DNA from: an uncultured Clostridia bacterium
Lineage (GTDB): Bacteria; Bacillota; Clostridia; Lachnospirales; CAG-274
NCBI GenBank assembly: GCA_947630725.1
Contig: CANRIS010000003.1
Location: 162,321-226,320, forward strand
DNA length: 64,000 nucleotides
Reading direction: 5' to 3'
A program made the position numbers and the translations under genes. Below, one piece after another: positions 27,760-36,555 of this stretch; the first letter of the stretch is position 1, and every line of letters begins with the position of its first letter. The notes beneath the pieces are model-generated. The model had not been told where the DNA came from, ran no database searches, and worked only from the letters and a program-made list of their open reading frames with translations.

Positions 27760-29416
27760 TTCCGACCTCCGAAATTTTCCCCTCGGAAACCTTAAGTATA
27801 CTGTGACATAAGGCCACGGTCGTTTCCTTATGGGATATAAATATACAGGTTTTATTTTCAAGCTCCGAAAGAGCCTTGAGAAGTCTCTGCTCCGTATCGG
27901 GATCGAGAGCCGAGGTGGCCTCGTCCAGAAGAAGTATAGGGGCATCGCTCAGAACAGCCCTTGCTATGGATATTCTCTGAATCTGTCCTTCCGACAGCCC
28001 CAGTCCTCTTTCGCCTATGCAGGTGTCCAGTCCTTCGTCAAGGCTGTCTATAAGCTCCGATATCTGAGCCGTGCGGGCTGCCTTTATTATTCTGTCGTCG
28101 TCCACATCGGTGTTAAAAAATCTTATGTTGTCTCTAAGACTGCCCGACAAAAGCATATTTCCTTGGGGAACATACGCAAAAAATCTGCGTGTTCCGCTGT
28201 TTATGGGTACTTTTCCCTTTTTTGTTCTGAAATAAAGCCTTCCTTCCGCAGGCTCCATAATGCCGAGCATAAGCTTTATTATTGTGCTTTTGCCCTCGCC
28301 CGATGGCCCTATGACGGCAGTAAGCTTGTTTTTTTGTATATGACAGTGCGCATTTTCAAGCACCGTATGTTTATCGTCATAGCCGAACGTAACGTCCTCA
28401 AGGACTATATCTTCTATGGCGTTGTATTCAATATCGGCAGGAACAAACTCCTCGTCCTCCATTTCTTCCAGCTCCATAAGCCTTTCGGCAGAAGCTATCA
28501 TAGAATAATATGACGGTATAAGCCCCGACATATTTTTAAGAGGAGCCCTCACCTGATCTATAACCTGCAAAAAAGCCGTCAGCGTACCGAATGTCAGCGC
28601 TCCCGCGGCGATTTTGAAGGCTCCCCATATAAGCGCCCCGTAGTAGCTGCCCGTAAAGAGAACATAAACCCCTGTGTTGGCGATGTTTCCCACTGTGTTT
28701 CGTTTAAGCTTGACCTTATAGCTTTCAAGCTGCTTTTCCATAAGTCTGTTGTTTACGGGGAGAAAATTTGAAAAGGACTTTACAACGATTATATTTTCAA
28801 ATATCTCCTGTATAAATGAGCGAACCACTCCGTCCGTCCTCTGAACCTCCTTGTGGAGATATTTGAAGTGCTTTGCGTAGATCCTGCTTGCAAAAAATAT
28901 AAACGCTCCTGCGCCGATCACAACAAGAGTGAATTTTGCGTCAATATATATGAGGACTGCAAAGCCTGCTATTATCTGTGTGATTATGGATACCGCAACG
29001 GGCAGAAGATCCACCACTCCGTTTATTACAACAGATACGTCTGCGGACATTCTGTTGACAAGCTCGCCTGTGTGAAATTCCGAAAGGCATTTGTATTTTT
29101 TTCTCAGCAGCTTGTCAAATATGCCCTTTTTTATATTTATTTCGATATATCCGAGGGCTCTTATCCTTATGTTGCTGCCTATAATGTTGAGGATCGCCTG
29201 AAATGCGACTATCCCCACAAGGCAAAAAGCCTGAAACAGTATGCTGCCGCTGCGGTCGCCCGTGGCAATATCAAGTATGTTTTTGGAAACTATGGCAAAC
29301 AGTATATAGCACAGTGAAATGGCTCCGCTGGCAGCCGCAACGCAGACCACCCACAAAAGCCTTGATTTTGAGTATGAATATATCCAGCCTAAAGCATTTT
29401 TGTTTTTTGCGTTCAT
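27752..29416 (-). CDS. ABC exporter half-transporter (permease plus ATPase)
   Basis: 554 residues. An N-terminal six-helix exporter domain (about 15-300) is followed by the nucleotide-binding domain: Walker A GPSGEGKSTIIKLML, Q-loop YVPQGNMLL, signature LSEGQIQRISIARA and Walker B ILLLDEATSALD. There is no C39 peptidase domain. It probably works as a homodimer exporting a peptide or small molecule matured by the adjacent cassette proteins. It is coupled by a 4-base overlap to the peptidase gene upstream. Confidence 0.92.
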   Translation of the reverse strand: MNAKNKNALGWIYSYSKSRLLWVVCVAAASGAISLCYILFAIVSKNILDIATGDRSGSILFQAFCLVGIVAFQAILNIIGSNIRIRALGYIEINIKKGIFDKLLRKKYKCLSEFHTGELVNRMSADVSVVINGVVDLLPVAVSIITQIIAGFAVLIYIDAKFTLVVIGAGAFIFFASRIYAKHFKYLHKEVQRTDGVVRSFIQEIFENIIVVKSFSNFLPVNNRLMEKQLESYKVKLKRNTVGNIANTGVYVLFTGSYYGALIWGAFKIAAGALTFGTLTAFLQVIDQVRAPLKNMSGLIPSYYSMIASAERLMELEEMEDEEFVPADIEYNAIEDIVLEDVTFGYDDKHTVLENAHCHIQKNKLTAVIGPSGEGKSTIIKLMLGIMEPAEGRLYFRTKKGKVPINSGTRRFFAYVPQGNMLLSGSLRDNIRFFNTDVDDDRIIKAARTAQISELIDSLDEGLDTCIGERGLGLSEGQIQRISIARAVLSDAPILLLDEATSALDPDTEQRLLKALSELENKTCIFISHKETTVALCHSILKVSEGKISEVGNV

Positions 29417-29880
29417 CTGTTCATCAGTTTCCTTATTTTAATAAAAAATCTGCATATATAGGGTCTTATGGGCATAAGAAGATACCATACCGAGACATAC
29501 AGCCTGTACAGTCTGTTGTTTGTGTCAAATTTGTGTCCGTTTCGGTCAAAGGCCTTTACAACGGCGATGACCGACTCGCAGGCCACGCCCTCCTCTATGA
29601 CCTTCTGAGCGTCTCCTGTGATGTCATAGGAGTTTTTGTTTACTTTTATTATCCTGTGGAGAACATAGCTTCCATCGGGGCGGATATACAGAGGTATATC
29701 GAATTTCTTCAGATTGTGCTTGTCCGCTTTCGTCAGCACAACGCTGTCCCTCAGATCCACAAGGAGGGGATACATAGAATATCCCTTTACGGTAAAATTC
29801 ACGTCCATACCATTTTCGACGCATTCTTCGATTATGGGGGACAGATCCTTCATTCTTGAGCTAATAACATTTTCTGCCAT
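29413..29880 (-). CDS. S24/S26-like signal peptidase family protein
   Basis: 155 residues. KGYSMYPLL carries the nucleophile Ser of S24/S26 peptidases, and YVLHRIIKV is the second conserved box, with His where bacterial type I enzymes carry Lys. That is the pattern of SipW/ER-type enzymes. A C-terminal hydrophobic and basic segment (about 125-150) may anchor it in the membrane. It is the first gene of the cassette and probably removes a leader or signal from an exported peptide, by inference. Its ribosome site (AAGGG) lies directly after the GH105 terminator. Confidence 0.8.
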   Translation of the reverse strand: MAENVISSRMKDLSPIIEECVENGMDVNFTVKGYSMYPLLVDLRDSVVLTKADKHNLKKFDIPLYIRPDGSYVLHRIIKVNKNSYDITGDAQKVIEEGVACESVIAVVKAFDRNGHKFDTNNRLYRLYVSVWYLLMPIRPYICRFFIKIRKLMNR

Positions 29881-29896
29881 AACATACCCTTATATC

Positions 29897-29935
29897 AAAA
29901 AAAATTTCGGGCGGGGCAGCCTGTGCCACGCCCGA
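29897..29935 (-). terminator. Terminator of the GH105 gene
   Basis: Minus strand stem TCGGGCG-T-GGCA / TGCC-C-CGCCCGA with one mismatch, followed by AATTTTTTTT. It lies only 17 bases before the peptidase start, leaving no room for a separate downstream promoter, so the cassette either reads through or has a promoter overlapping this hairpin. Confidence 0.8.
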
Positions 29936-29947
29936 TATGTATCATAA

Positions 29948-31081
29948 TTATTTATTGTCCCCTTGTCTGTGCAGAATTTCGGTATATGCCAGAATAAGGG
30001 GCGCAACGCCCTTTGCCTCGTTTTTGACAACAGGCTCGCTCATATAATATTCGTATGAGCCGTCTCTGTAGGAGTTGCCTCCAAGACCTGCCACAAGACA
30101 GATGCCGCCCAGCACAAGCTCGCCGTTCTCCTCCGAAAGATATTTGTCGCATATGCCATAGAAGGCCTTTTCGCCGTACTTGAAATATTCATCGGGAAGT
30201 ATGCCGAGTCTCACCGACTTCATAATTGCAAAAGCTAAAATAGCCGAGCCGCTTGTTTCGAGATAGTTCTTTTCTCTGCCGCCCTGATCGGCAACCTGAT
30301 ACCACATACCGCTTTCGTCCTGATATTTAAGCAGAGCGTCCACATATTCTCTGTATATTGCCACAAGCTTGTCTCTGTCCTCGGCAAGAGAGTCGGGCAT
30401 AATGTCTATAGTATCCACAAGAGCCATAGCATACCAGCCCAGCGCCCTGAGCCAGAAGCAACTGGAAAGTCCCGTCTCCTTGTCAGCCCAATACATTTCT
30501 CTGCTTTCGTCATAGCCGTGATAATAAAGTCCCGTCTTGGGGTCTCTCAATATCCTGTGTACGTTTTCAAACTGCTTTACGCTGTCCTTGCAGTTTTCGC
30601 AGTTGTTGTACATAACCTCATACTGCATATAGAACGGCTGACCCATATACATACCGTCAAGCCATACCTGCCACGGATATATTTTTTTGTGCCAGAAGTT
30701 GCCCTCTTTTGTTCTCGGCTGCATTTTGACCTGTCCGTAAATAGTGTCTATGGCCTTGCGGTATTTTTCCTTCCCCGTAAGCTCATAGAGATCGAAAAGG
30801 GTCTTTCCTGCGTTTACGTTGTCGATATTAAGCTCTTCGGGCTTATATGACTTTATAGAGCCGTCCTCCTGCACAAAATAGTCGATAAAGTTGTCGGCAA
30901 AGTCAAGATACTTTTTTTCCTTCGTGATATGATAAAGCTCTATGAGAGCCTTTATCATACAGCCGTCGATATAGTTCCACTTTGAAGGCTTTCCGCTTCT
31001 GATCTGCTCTATGTTCCAGATAGGAGCCTGCGGAGTGGACTTTTCGATAAGCTCGTTGATATACCTGTCGAGAATTTCCAT
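29948..31081 (-). CDS. Unsaturated rhamnogalacturonyl/galacturonyl hydrolase (GH105)
   Basis: 377 residues without a signal peptide, so cytoplasmic. Alpha/alpha-barrel motifs of YteR/YesR: WNYIDGCMIKALIELY, the catalytic-type Asp in VWLDGMYMGQPF, TGLYYHGYDES, FWLRALGWYAMALVD and YLETSGSAILAFAIMK. These enzymes hydrate the unsaturated uronic acid left by pectate or rhamnogalacturonan lyases and release it. Together with the surface pectin esterase at 1-5 kb it points to pectin use by the host. Confidence 0.92.
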   Translation of the reverse strand: MEILDRYINELIEKSTPQAPIWNIEQIRSGKPSKWNYIDGCMIKALIELYHITKEKKYLDFADNFIDYFVQEDGSIKSYKPEELNIDNVNAGKTLFDLYELTGKEKYRKAIDTIYGQVKMQPRTKEGNFWHKKIYPWQVWLDGMYMGQPFYMQYEVMYNNCENCKDSVKQFENVHRILRDPKTGLYYHGYDESREMYWADKETGLSSCFWLRALGWYAMALVDTIDIMPDSLAEDRDKLVAIYREYVDALLKYQDESGMWYQVADQGGREKNYLETSGSAILAFAIMKSVRLGILPDEYFKYGEKAFYGICDKYLSEENGELVLGGICLVAGLGGNSYRDGSYEYYMSEPVVKNEAKGVAPLILAYTEILHRQGDNK

Positions 31082-31239
31082 AATAAATACCCCCTGTTTA
31101 TTAAATATTTACATAGTATTATAACATACAGTTGTTTCAAATTCAACAACAAATTATCCATATTATACAAACATAAAGGAGAATAAAAACCTACTAAGCC
31201 GATAGATTTTAACTATATCAAGCCATAGAATTTAAGAAT

Positions 31240-31268
31240 TTGAACATAAAAGCATTTTCTGCTATACT
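31240..31268 (+). promoter_or_regulatory. Promoter of metF
   Basis: TTGAAC (31240-31245), 17 bases, TATACT (31263-31268) with an extended TGC. The leader is about 30 bases, too short for a SAM riboswitch. Confidence 0.7.
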
Positions 31269-31303
31269 TTTCATCATAAAGGAAAACAAAAAGAGGTTTA
31301 AAT

Positions 31304-32164
31304 ATGAAACTTACCGATCTTTTCAAAAAAAAGCAGGTTTTTTCTTTTGAGGTTTTTCCTCCCAAAAGGACTGCTCCCATAGACTCCATATACAATACCC
31401 TTGACGAGCTGAAAAATTTTAAGCCCGATTTCATAAGCGTTACTTACGGAGCGGGAGGGAGCGAAAATTTTGAAAAAACGCTGCACGTTGCAAAAACCAT
31501 CAAAGACAAATGTAAAATCGAAAGCCTTGCCCATCTTTCCTGCATAGGTCTCAACAAAGAGGATATGTATAAGCTTCTGAGCGAGTTTAGGGAAAACGGC
31601 ATAGAAAATATTCTGGCTCTGAGGGGCGATCTGAATCCCTCCATAAAGCTCAGCAAGGATTTCAGGCACGCTGTGGATCTCGTTGAATTTATAAGAGAGA
31701 ACGGAGATTTTGACATTGCGGGAGCCTGTTATCCCGAGGGACACCCCGATGCCGAAAGCTTTGAGGCAGATCTTAAAAATCTGAAATACAAGGTAGACGC
31801 AGGCTGTACCCACCTCATAACACAGCTTTTCTATGACAATGAGGATTTCTATTATTTCAGAGACAGATGCGAAAAGGCAGGCATTGACGTCCCCATAGAG
31901 GCAGGCATAATGCCTGTAGTCAACAAGGCTCAGATAGAAAGGACAGTTAGCCTTTGCGGCGCAAGGCTGCCATCAAAATTTTTGAGAATAATGGACAAAT
32001 ACGGCGACAAGCCCGAGTCTATGCACGCTGCGGGCATTGCATACGCAGTAGATCAGATAGTCGATCTTCTGACGCAGGGTACGGACGGCATACATCTCTA
32101 TACTATGAACCGTTCGGACGTTGCGGGAAGGATATACAATAACATATCGCCCCTGCTTATGTGA
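31304..32164 (+). CDS. metF: Methylenetetrahydrofolate reductase
   Basis: 286-residue TIM barrel. FSFEVFPPKR carries the catalytic Glu; ISVTYGAGGS, LRGDLNP (FAD-binding), ITQLFYDNEDFY and EAGIMPV follow. It reduces methylene-THF to methyl-THF for methionine synthesis or, in acetogenic types, the methyl branch. It pairs with metY downstream; no methionine synthase is in the window. AAGAGG stands 7 bases before the ATG. Confidence 0.96.
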   Translation: MKLTDLFKKKQVFSFEVFPPKRTAPIDSIYNTLDELKNFKPDFISVTYGAGGSENFEKTLHVAKTIKDKCKIESLAHLSCIGLNKEDMYKLLSEFRENGIENILALRGDLNPSIKLSKDFRHAVDLVEFIRENGDFDIAGACYPEGHPDAESFEADLKNLKYKVDAGCTHLITQLFYDNEDFYYFRDRCEKAGIDVPIEAGIMPVVNKAQIERTVSLCGARLPSKFLRIMDKYGDKPESMHAAGIAYAVDQIVDLLTQGTDGIHLYTMNRSDVAGRIYNNISPLLM

Positions 32165-32187
32165 CATACCGAAATTTATATAACAGC

Positions 32188-32220
32188 AAATTTTATCCCG
32201 ACAATCGGGATAAAATTTTT
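32188..32220 (+). terminator. Terminator of metF
   Basis: Perfect 14-bp stem AAATTTTATCCCGA / TCGGGATAAAATTT with loop CAA and a short T run, 24 bases after the metF stop. Confidence 0.85.
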
Positions 32221-32281
32221 AAGCATAATACCTATTAATATAGTATTTTAATATGTAATCAATTATAAAGGAGATATAAAA

Positions 32282-33595
32282 ATGAGCAAAAAAACAAGAA
32301 ACGAAAGAAACCTTAAATTTGAGACGCTTCAGCTCCATGTAGGGCAGGAAAATCCCGATCCCGTTACGGATTCGAGAGCCGTCCCCATCTATCAGACATC
32401 GTCCTATGTTTTCAGAAACTGCGACCACGCCGCCGCACGTTTCGGACTTTCGGACGCAGGAAACATCTATGGCAGACTTACAAATCCCACCCAAGACATA
32501 TTTGAACAAAGAATGGCAGCTCTCGAAGGAGGCGTTGCAGCTCTGGGAGTAGCCTCGGGCGCAGCAGCCATAACCTACACCATCGAAAACCTTGCCAAAA
32601 ACGGCGACCACATAGTAGCCTCAAAAAACATATACGGAGGAAGCTACAACCTTCTTCTGCACACGCTGCCAAACTACGGCATAACGACAACATTTGTCGA
32701 TATATCCAACGAAGATGAAATAAGAGCCGCCATAAAGGACAACACAAAGGCAGTCTTTATCGAAACTCTGGGAAACCCCAACTCGGACGTAGCCGACATC
32801 GAAAATATCGCCGCCATCGCCCACGAAAACAAAATTCCCCTTGTTGTTGACAACACCTTTGCAACGCCCTATCTCGTAAGACCCATAGAATACGGCGCAG
32901 ATATAGTTGTACATTCCGCCACAAAATTTATAGGCGGCCACGGCACGACCATTGGCGGTGTAATTGTTGACAGCGGAAAGTTCGATTGGGAAGCCTCCGG
33001 CAAGTTTGCCTCCATAACAGATCCCAACCCCAGCTATCACGGCGTAAGCTTTACAAAGGCAGTCGGCGCTGCAGCTTTCGTAACAAAAATAAGAGCCATT
33101 CTCCTCAGAGACACAGGCGCAACGCTTTCGCCCTTCCATGCGTTTTTCTTCCTGCAGGGGCTTGAAACCCTCTCCCTCAGAGTGGAACGCCACGTTGAAA
33201 ACGCCCTTAAGGTAGTCGAATATCTTAAAAACCACCCACTGGTAGAAAAAGTAAATCACCCCTCGGTATCGGATAATGAAAAGCAGAGAGAATTATACAA
33301 AAAATATTTCCCCAACGGCGGAGGTTCAATATTTACATTCGACATAAAGGGCGGAGAAGAAAACGCAAAGACATTTATAGACAATCTGGAGCTTTTCTCG
33401 CTGCTCGCAAACGTAGCGGACGCAAAGTCCCTTGTGATACATCCCGCCACAACGACCCACAGCCAATGCACGGACGAGGAGCTTTTGGAACAGGGCATAA
33501 AGAAAAACACCGTACGCCTTTCCATAGGCATAGAAAACATTGACGACATAATCGAAGATCTTGACGAGGCTTTCAAGCAGGTTCAGAACAAATAA
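32282..33595 (+). CDS. metY: O-acetylhomoserine sulfhydrylase
   Basis: 437 residues, Cys/Met metabolism PLP enzyme. YQTSSYVFRN, YGRLTNPTQDIFEQRMAALEGG, VDNTFATPYLVRPIEYGADIVVHSATKFIGGHGT (PLP Lys in SATKF) and LVIHPATTTHSQ are diagnostic of the O-acetylhomoserine aminocarboxypropyltransferase branch. It makes homocysteine directly from sulfide. AAAGGAG lies before the ATG; transcription is separate from metF because of the intervening terminator. Confidence 0.95.
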   Translation: MSKKTRNERNLKFETLQLHVGQENPDPVTDSRAVPIYQTSSYVFRNCDHAAARFGLSDAGNIYGRLTNPTQDIFEQRMAALEGGVAALGVASGAAAITYTIENLAKNGDHIVASKNIYGGSYNLLLHTLPNYGITTTFVDISNEDEIRAAIKDNTKAVFIETLGNPNSDVADIENIAAIAHENKIPLVVDNTFATPYLVRPIEYGADIVVHSATKFIGGHGTTIGGVIVDSGKFDWEASGKFASITDPNPSYHGVSFTKAVGAAAFVTKIRAILLRDTGATLSPFHAFFFLQGLETLSLRVERHVENALKVVEYLKNHPLVEKVNHPSVSDNEKQRELYKKYFPNGGGSIFTFDIKGGEENAKTFIDNLELFSLLANVADAKSLVIHPATTTHSQCTDEELLEQGIKKNTVRLSIGIENIDDIIEDLDEAFKQVQNK

Positions 33596-33617
33596 TATTT
33601 TCTATACTTATCATAAA

Positions 33618-33653
33618 AAATCAGTCCCCGAAAAGCTTTTTGGGGACTGATTT
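33618..33653. terminator. Bidirectional terminator after metY
   Basis: Perfect 12-bp stem AAATCAGTCCCC / GGGGACTGATTT. On the minus strand it is followed by TTTTTATG and can also end the anti-sigma transcript. Confidence 0.85.
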
Positions 33654-33658
33654 GCTTT

Positions 33659-33698
33659 ACGGCTTTATTTTCTTATAGTTAGGGAAAGCCGTTTTTTA
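33659..33698 (+). terminator. Second hairpin with T run after metY
   Basis: Stem ACGGCTTT / AAAGCCGT with an 18-base loop followed by TTTTTTATTTTTTT on the plus strand; a backup terminator. Confidence 0.6.
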
Positions 33699-33709
33699 TT
33701 TTTTTATTA

Positions 33710-34480
33710 TTACGAATTTATTATGGCTTCTGCCATTTCGAGCATTTCTTCTCTGTCGGCAGAGGTACCCATACTCAGAAGATTATAGGTTATGCCGTCA
33801 CTGAACCACATCACTGAGCTTGTCTGTGTTATCGTGAGTTCGCTGCTGCCATACCCTATCTGAAGAGTACCCTCCTTTTCTCTTTGTATTTCCTCATCGG
33901 TAGGCTTATAGTCGGGAGGAACAGCCATATATGTGAAGCTTGTATAGTGAGCCTCCACGCCGCCTATATCAACACGCTCGCAGTTGTCCGTATCGTCAAT
34001 ATAATTGCCCTCCTCGGTGCCTAAGTTAAGTATGGCGCCGTCAATGCCCGTGTCATAAAAAAAGCTCATGTCTCTGGCCTCTTTTATGACATTTCCGTCA
34101 GCGTCCTTGTCCGTTCTGTCGGAGGGCTGAGCGCTTTCAAATTTATATCCGCCGGGCAGCTCCTCCAAATACTTCGGTACATAGCCCACAGCCTTTTCTA
34201 CCTCCTCAGCCGTAGGAAAATGCTCTATGGCCTCCCTTCTGTCGGAATGGGACGTAACGCTCTTTCTGAGTCCTCCTGCCAGCACTCCCGTGGTGCCTAC
34301 AACAACGGCTGCGCATACCACAGCTATAATTTTCTTGTATGAACCTTTCATTCCAAAAACCTCCCTTTTGTTTTGTCCTGCCCTTCTGTATATATCGTCA
34401 AGCATATTTTCACTCGGTACAATGCCCTGCGCCCTTTTAGCGAGAGCCTCCCTTATAATATCGTCTCTGCTGTCGCTCAT
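33710..34480 (-). CDS. Membrane-anchored anti-sigma-like protein with DUF4367-type domain
   Basis: 256 residues. A short cytoplasmic segment (1-48) with the helical pattern DDIIREALAKRAQGIVPSENMLDDI precedes one membrane helix (about 49-68). The extracellular domain (about 95-255) contains YVPKYLEELPGGYKFES and EEMLEMAEAIINS, as in DUF4367 proteins paired with ECF sigma factors. It overlaps the sigma gene by 4 bases, and such pairs act as sigma/anti-sigma. The signal sensed is unknown. Confidence 0.78.
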   Translation of the reverse strand: MSDSRDDIIREALAKRAQGIVPSENMLDDIYRRAGQNKREVFGMKGSYKKIIAVVCAAVVVGTTGVLAGGLRKSVTSHSDRREAIEHFPTAEEVEKAVGYVPKYLEELPGGYKFESAQPSDRTDKDADGNVIKEARDMSFFYDTGIDGAILNLGTEEGNYIDDTDNCERVDIGGVEAHYTSFTYMAVPPDYKPTDEEIQREKEGTLQIGYGSSELTITQTSSVMWFSDGITYNLLSMGTSADREEMLEMAEAIINS

Positions 34481-35007
34481 ATGCTCACTCCCTCCTTAAG
34501 GACTTCTCTGAGGCGCTTTCTTGCCGTATGCAGTCTTGACTTTATCGTACCCTCGAGACAGCCTGTGACCTCGGCTATCTCCTTTACAGTCATATCGTTG
34601 AAATAGTGCAGCACGACAACCGTTCTGAGCTTAGGCGTCAGCCTGTCTATGCTTTCATACAGCGTTCTGTATTTTTCGTCCTCAAAATATTCGTCCCTGC
34701 CGCTTATTTCCTCGGTTTTATCTCCGAAGTCCCGCGGCAGAACCCTTCTTTTTGCGCCGCAGGCCTTCCATGAGTACCTTATGAGAAATCTATAAAGCCA
34801 AGCCCCGAAGGCTTCGGGCTTTTTAAGGCCTTTTACAGACTTAAGTATACTTATAAAAACCTCCTGAACAATATCCTCCGCCAGAAATTTGTCGTTGACG
34901 ATAAGATATGCCGTTTTTAAGGCTTTATCGGCATACAGGGAGTATATTTTTCCGAAAGCATCGGTATCTCCCTCCTTAAGTCTTGATATAAGCTCCCTTT
35001 CTTCCAT
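34477..35007 (-). CDS. ECF-type RNA polymerase sigma factor
   Basis: 176 residues. Region 2 (ALKTAYLIVNDKFLAEDIVQEVFISIL, AFGAWLYRFLIRY) and region 4 (LTPKLRTVVVLHYFNDMTVKEIAEVTGCLEGTIKSRLHTARKRL) are clear. The ATG at 35007 follows GGAGG at 7 bases; further upstream in-frame starts have no ribosome site. A TGAACC element about 120 bases upstream could be an autoregulated ECF -35 box, but this is uncertain. Confidence 0.9.
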   Translation of the reverse strand: MEERELISRLKEGDTDAFGKIYSLYADKALKTAYLIVNDKFLAEDIVQEVFISILKSVKGLKKPEAFGAWLYRFLIRYSWKACGAKRRVLPRDFGDKTEEISGRDEYFEDEKYRTLYESIDRLTPKLRTVVVLHYFNDMTVKEIAEVTGCLEGTIKSRLHTARKRLREVLKEGVSI

Positions 35008-35129
35008 CGCAACACCTCCGTTTTGGGAAACCGCCCAACATTCGCCGTCAATCTTTATCATACGATAAAAAAAGATTCGGTATAAGATGCATCTGTATAT
35101 AAGAGCCTTTAAGACCCCGAAAGGTTCAT

Positions 35130-35177
35130 TTTTTTTGCATAAAAAATAAAAAACTGCGGAAAACACGATTCCGCAGT
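35130..35177 (-). terminator. Terminator in the sigma factor / histidine kinase interval
   Basis: Stem ACTGCGGAA / TTCCGCAGT with a 7-base loop followed on the minus strand by TTTTTATTTTTTATGC. It ends the efflux and two-component transcript just before the sigma factor promoter region. Confidence 0.85.
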
Positions 35178-35208
35178 CCGAAAATTCGTTTAAACTTTAT
35201 TATGTCGG

Positions 35209-36555
35209 TCATTGCAGACCCTTTTCGGTACGGCTTATGGGGAGCCTTACGACAACCTTGAAGGTATCCTTTTCCTTTATTATATCGAGGGTACCCTTAT
35301 GGCGGGTTATGATCTTTTCGCATACCGTAAGCCCTATATTGGTGCTTTCGGCCTCCTCCATATCCTCTTTTGAATAATTGCCAAAGCTGAAAACAAGCTG
35401 CTTTCCGTCATTGAATACATTGATCGAGACAGGCTTTGACTTGTCGGCGTATTTGGTTATATTTGAAAAAATATTGTCCATAACACGCCGCATAAGCTGA
35501 ATATCCAAAGCTATATAATAATTTTTACCCTCATCGGTAGAATATCTTATGTCATATTCCTTTTCGTTAAGCGTAAACACATAGTCCTCCACAAGCTCGC
35601 TGAATACGCTTTTGTCATAAACCTCGGTGTGAAGAACGTCCTCCTCGGTGCTGAAAGCCAGAAAATACTCAAAGAGCTTGTCCGAAAGCTGCTTTATGCG
35701 ATAGGCCTTTTCTTTGGATTTGTCTATATAAATATCCCTTGCCTCATCGCTTTTATACTTCTTTCCCGAAAGAATTTCAAGATAGCCTATGAGTACCGTT
35801 AGGGGCGTGCGAAGATCGTGGCTCATAGACATAACAAGCTTATGGCTCGATTCTATAAGCTCGTTTTCTTTTTCGTGCCTTTCGAGTATTGAAACCCTCA
35901 TTCGCTCCATAGCGCCTGCGAGAGCCGAAAGGCGACCCTTGCCCTTTACGGTGATTTTGTGATCCAGATCGCCCTCCTCTATTTTTCTTGCGTCCTCTTC
36001 AAGAACCTTATAATAATTTGTCATTTTGAACACGTTTATAAGGATTATCGTAAGGATAAGCACAAAGCAGACGGCGAACTGAAAGACCGCATATTTGAAC
36101 CTTGCCCTCATATCGAAAAACGACATAAAATCAGCCTCAAGGCTTTTATCGGCAAATCTCAGAGTGTATCTCGGGTGATAGAGCGGCGGCGAAAAGCCCG
36201 TCTGTGACCGTCCCGACTTTATGGATCTGTCAAGACCCATACTGGAGTCGTATATGACTTCGTTTCCCTCATAGAGAATAAGCAGTACGTTTCTCTTGCT
36301 GAATACCCATTCGTCTATGGCTTTGAAGTCGTCCGACTCTATGTCGTTGTCGTCTATATACTCCTGAAAAAGGGCAACCTCTTTTTCGGTGTTTTTTTCC
36401 ACATATTCCTTGGCAAAATATCTGTCGCCCAGAACCCTGTTTTCGATGAGATTCAAAAACATAAAAAGCACAACGGCGCAGAGTACCGCAGTAAGGTTCA
36501 CATATAATACCCATTTTCCGATTTCGTTATTTTTCCTTCGGCTCGGCTTATTCAA
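35209..36555 (-). CDS. Sensor histidine kinase with atypical ATPase domain
   Basis: 448 residues. Two membrane helices (about 15-35 and 158-178) bracket an extracellular sensor; a HAMP segment follows, then HisKA with the phospho-acceptor His in MSHDLRTPLTVLIGYLEIL. The N box is MDNIFSNITKYAD. The G1 box is degenerate (FSFGNYSKED instead of DNGxGI) and the F box is missing, leading straight to STNIGLTVCEKII. Activity is therefore uncertain, though other VanS-like kinases show similar losses. The start is a TTG with GAGGG upstream; it overlaps the regulator gene by 8 bases. Confidence 0.88.
   Translation of the reverse strand: MNKPSRRKNNEIGKWVLYVNLTAVLCAVVLFMFLNLIENRVLGDRYFAKEYVEKNTEKEVALFQEYIDDNDIESDDFKAIDEWVFSKRNVLLILYEGNEVIYDSSMGLDRSIKSGRSQTGFSPPLYHPRYTLRFADKSLEADFMSFFDMRARFKYAVFQFAVCFVLILTIILINVFKMTNYYKVLEEDARKIEEGDLDHKITVKGKGRLSALAGAMERMRVSILERHEKENELIESSHKLVMSMSHDLRTPLTVLIGYLEILSGKKYKSDEARDIYIDKSKEKAYRIKQLSDKLFEYFLAFSTEEDVLHTEVYDKSVFSELVEDYVFTLNEKEYDIRYSTDEGKNYYIALDIQLMRRVMDNIFSNITKYADKSKPVSINVFNDGKQLVFSFGNYSKEDMEEAESTNIGLTVCEKIITRHKGTLDIIKEKDTFKVVVRLPISRTEKGLQ

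Noticed and set aside
27760..27945. N-terminal extension of the HPr-kinase-like frame (302 residues if taken from the first start)
   Set aside because: It lies entirely within the ABC transporter gene; the ATG at 27759 has a good ribosome site and gives the natural N-terminus.
31082..31303. SAM riboswitch upstream of metF
   Set aside because: The promoter at 31240-31268 leaves a leader of about 30 bases, too short for an S-box.
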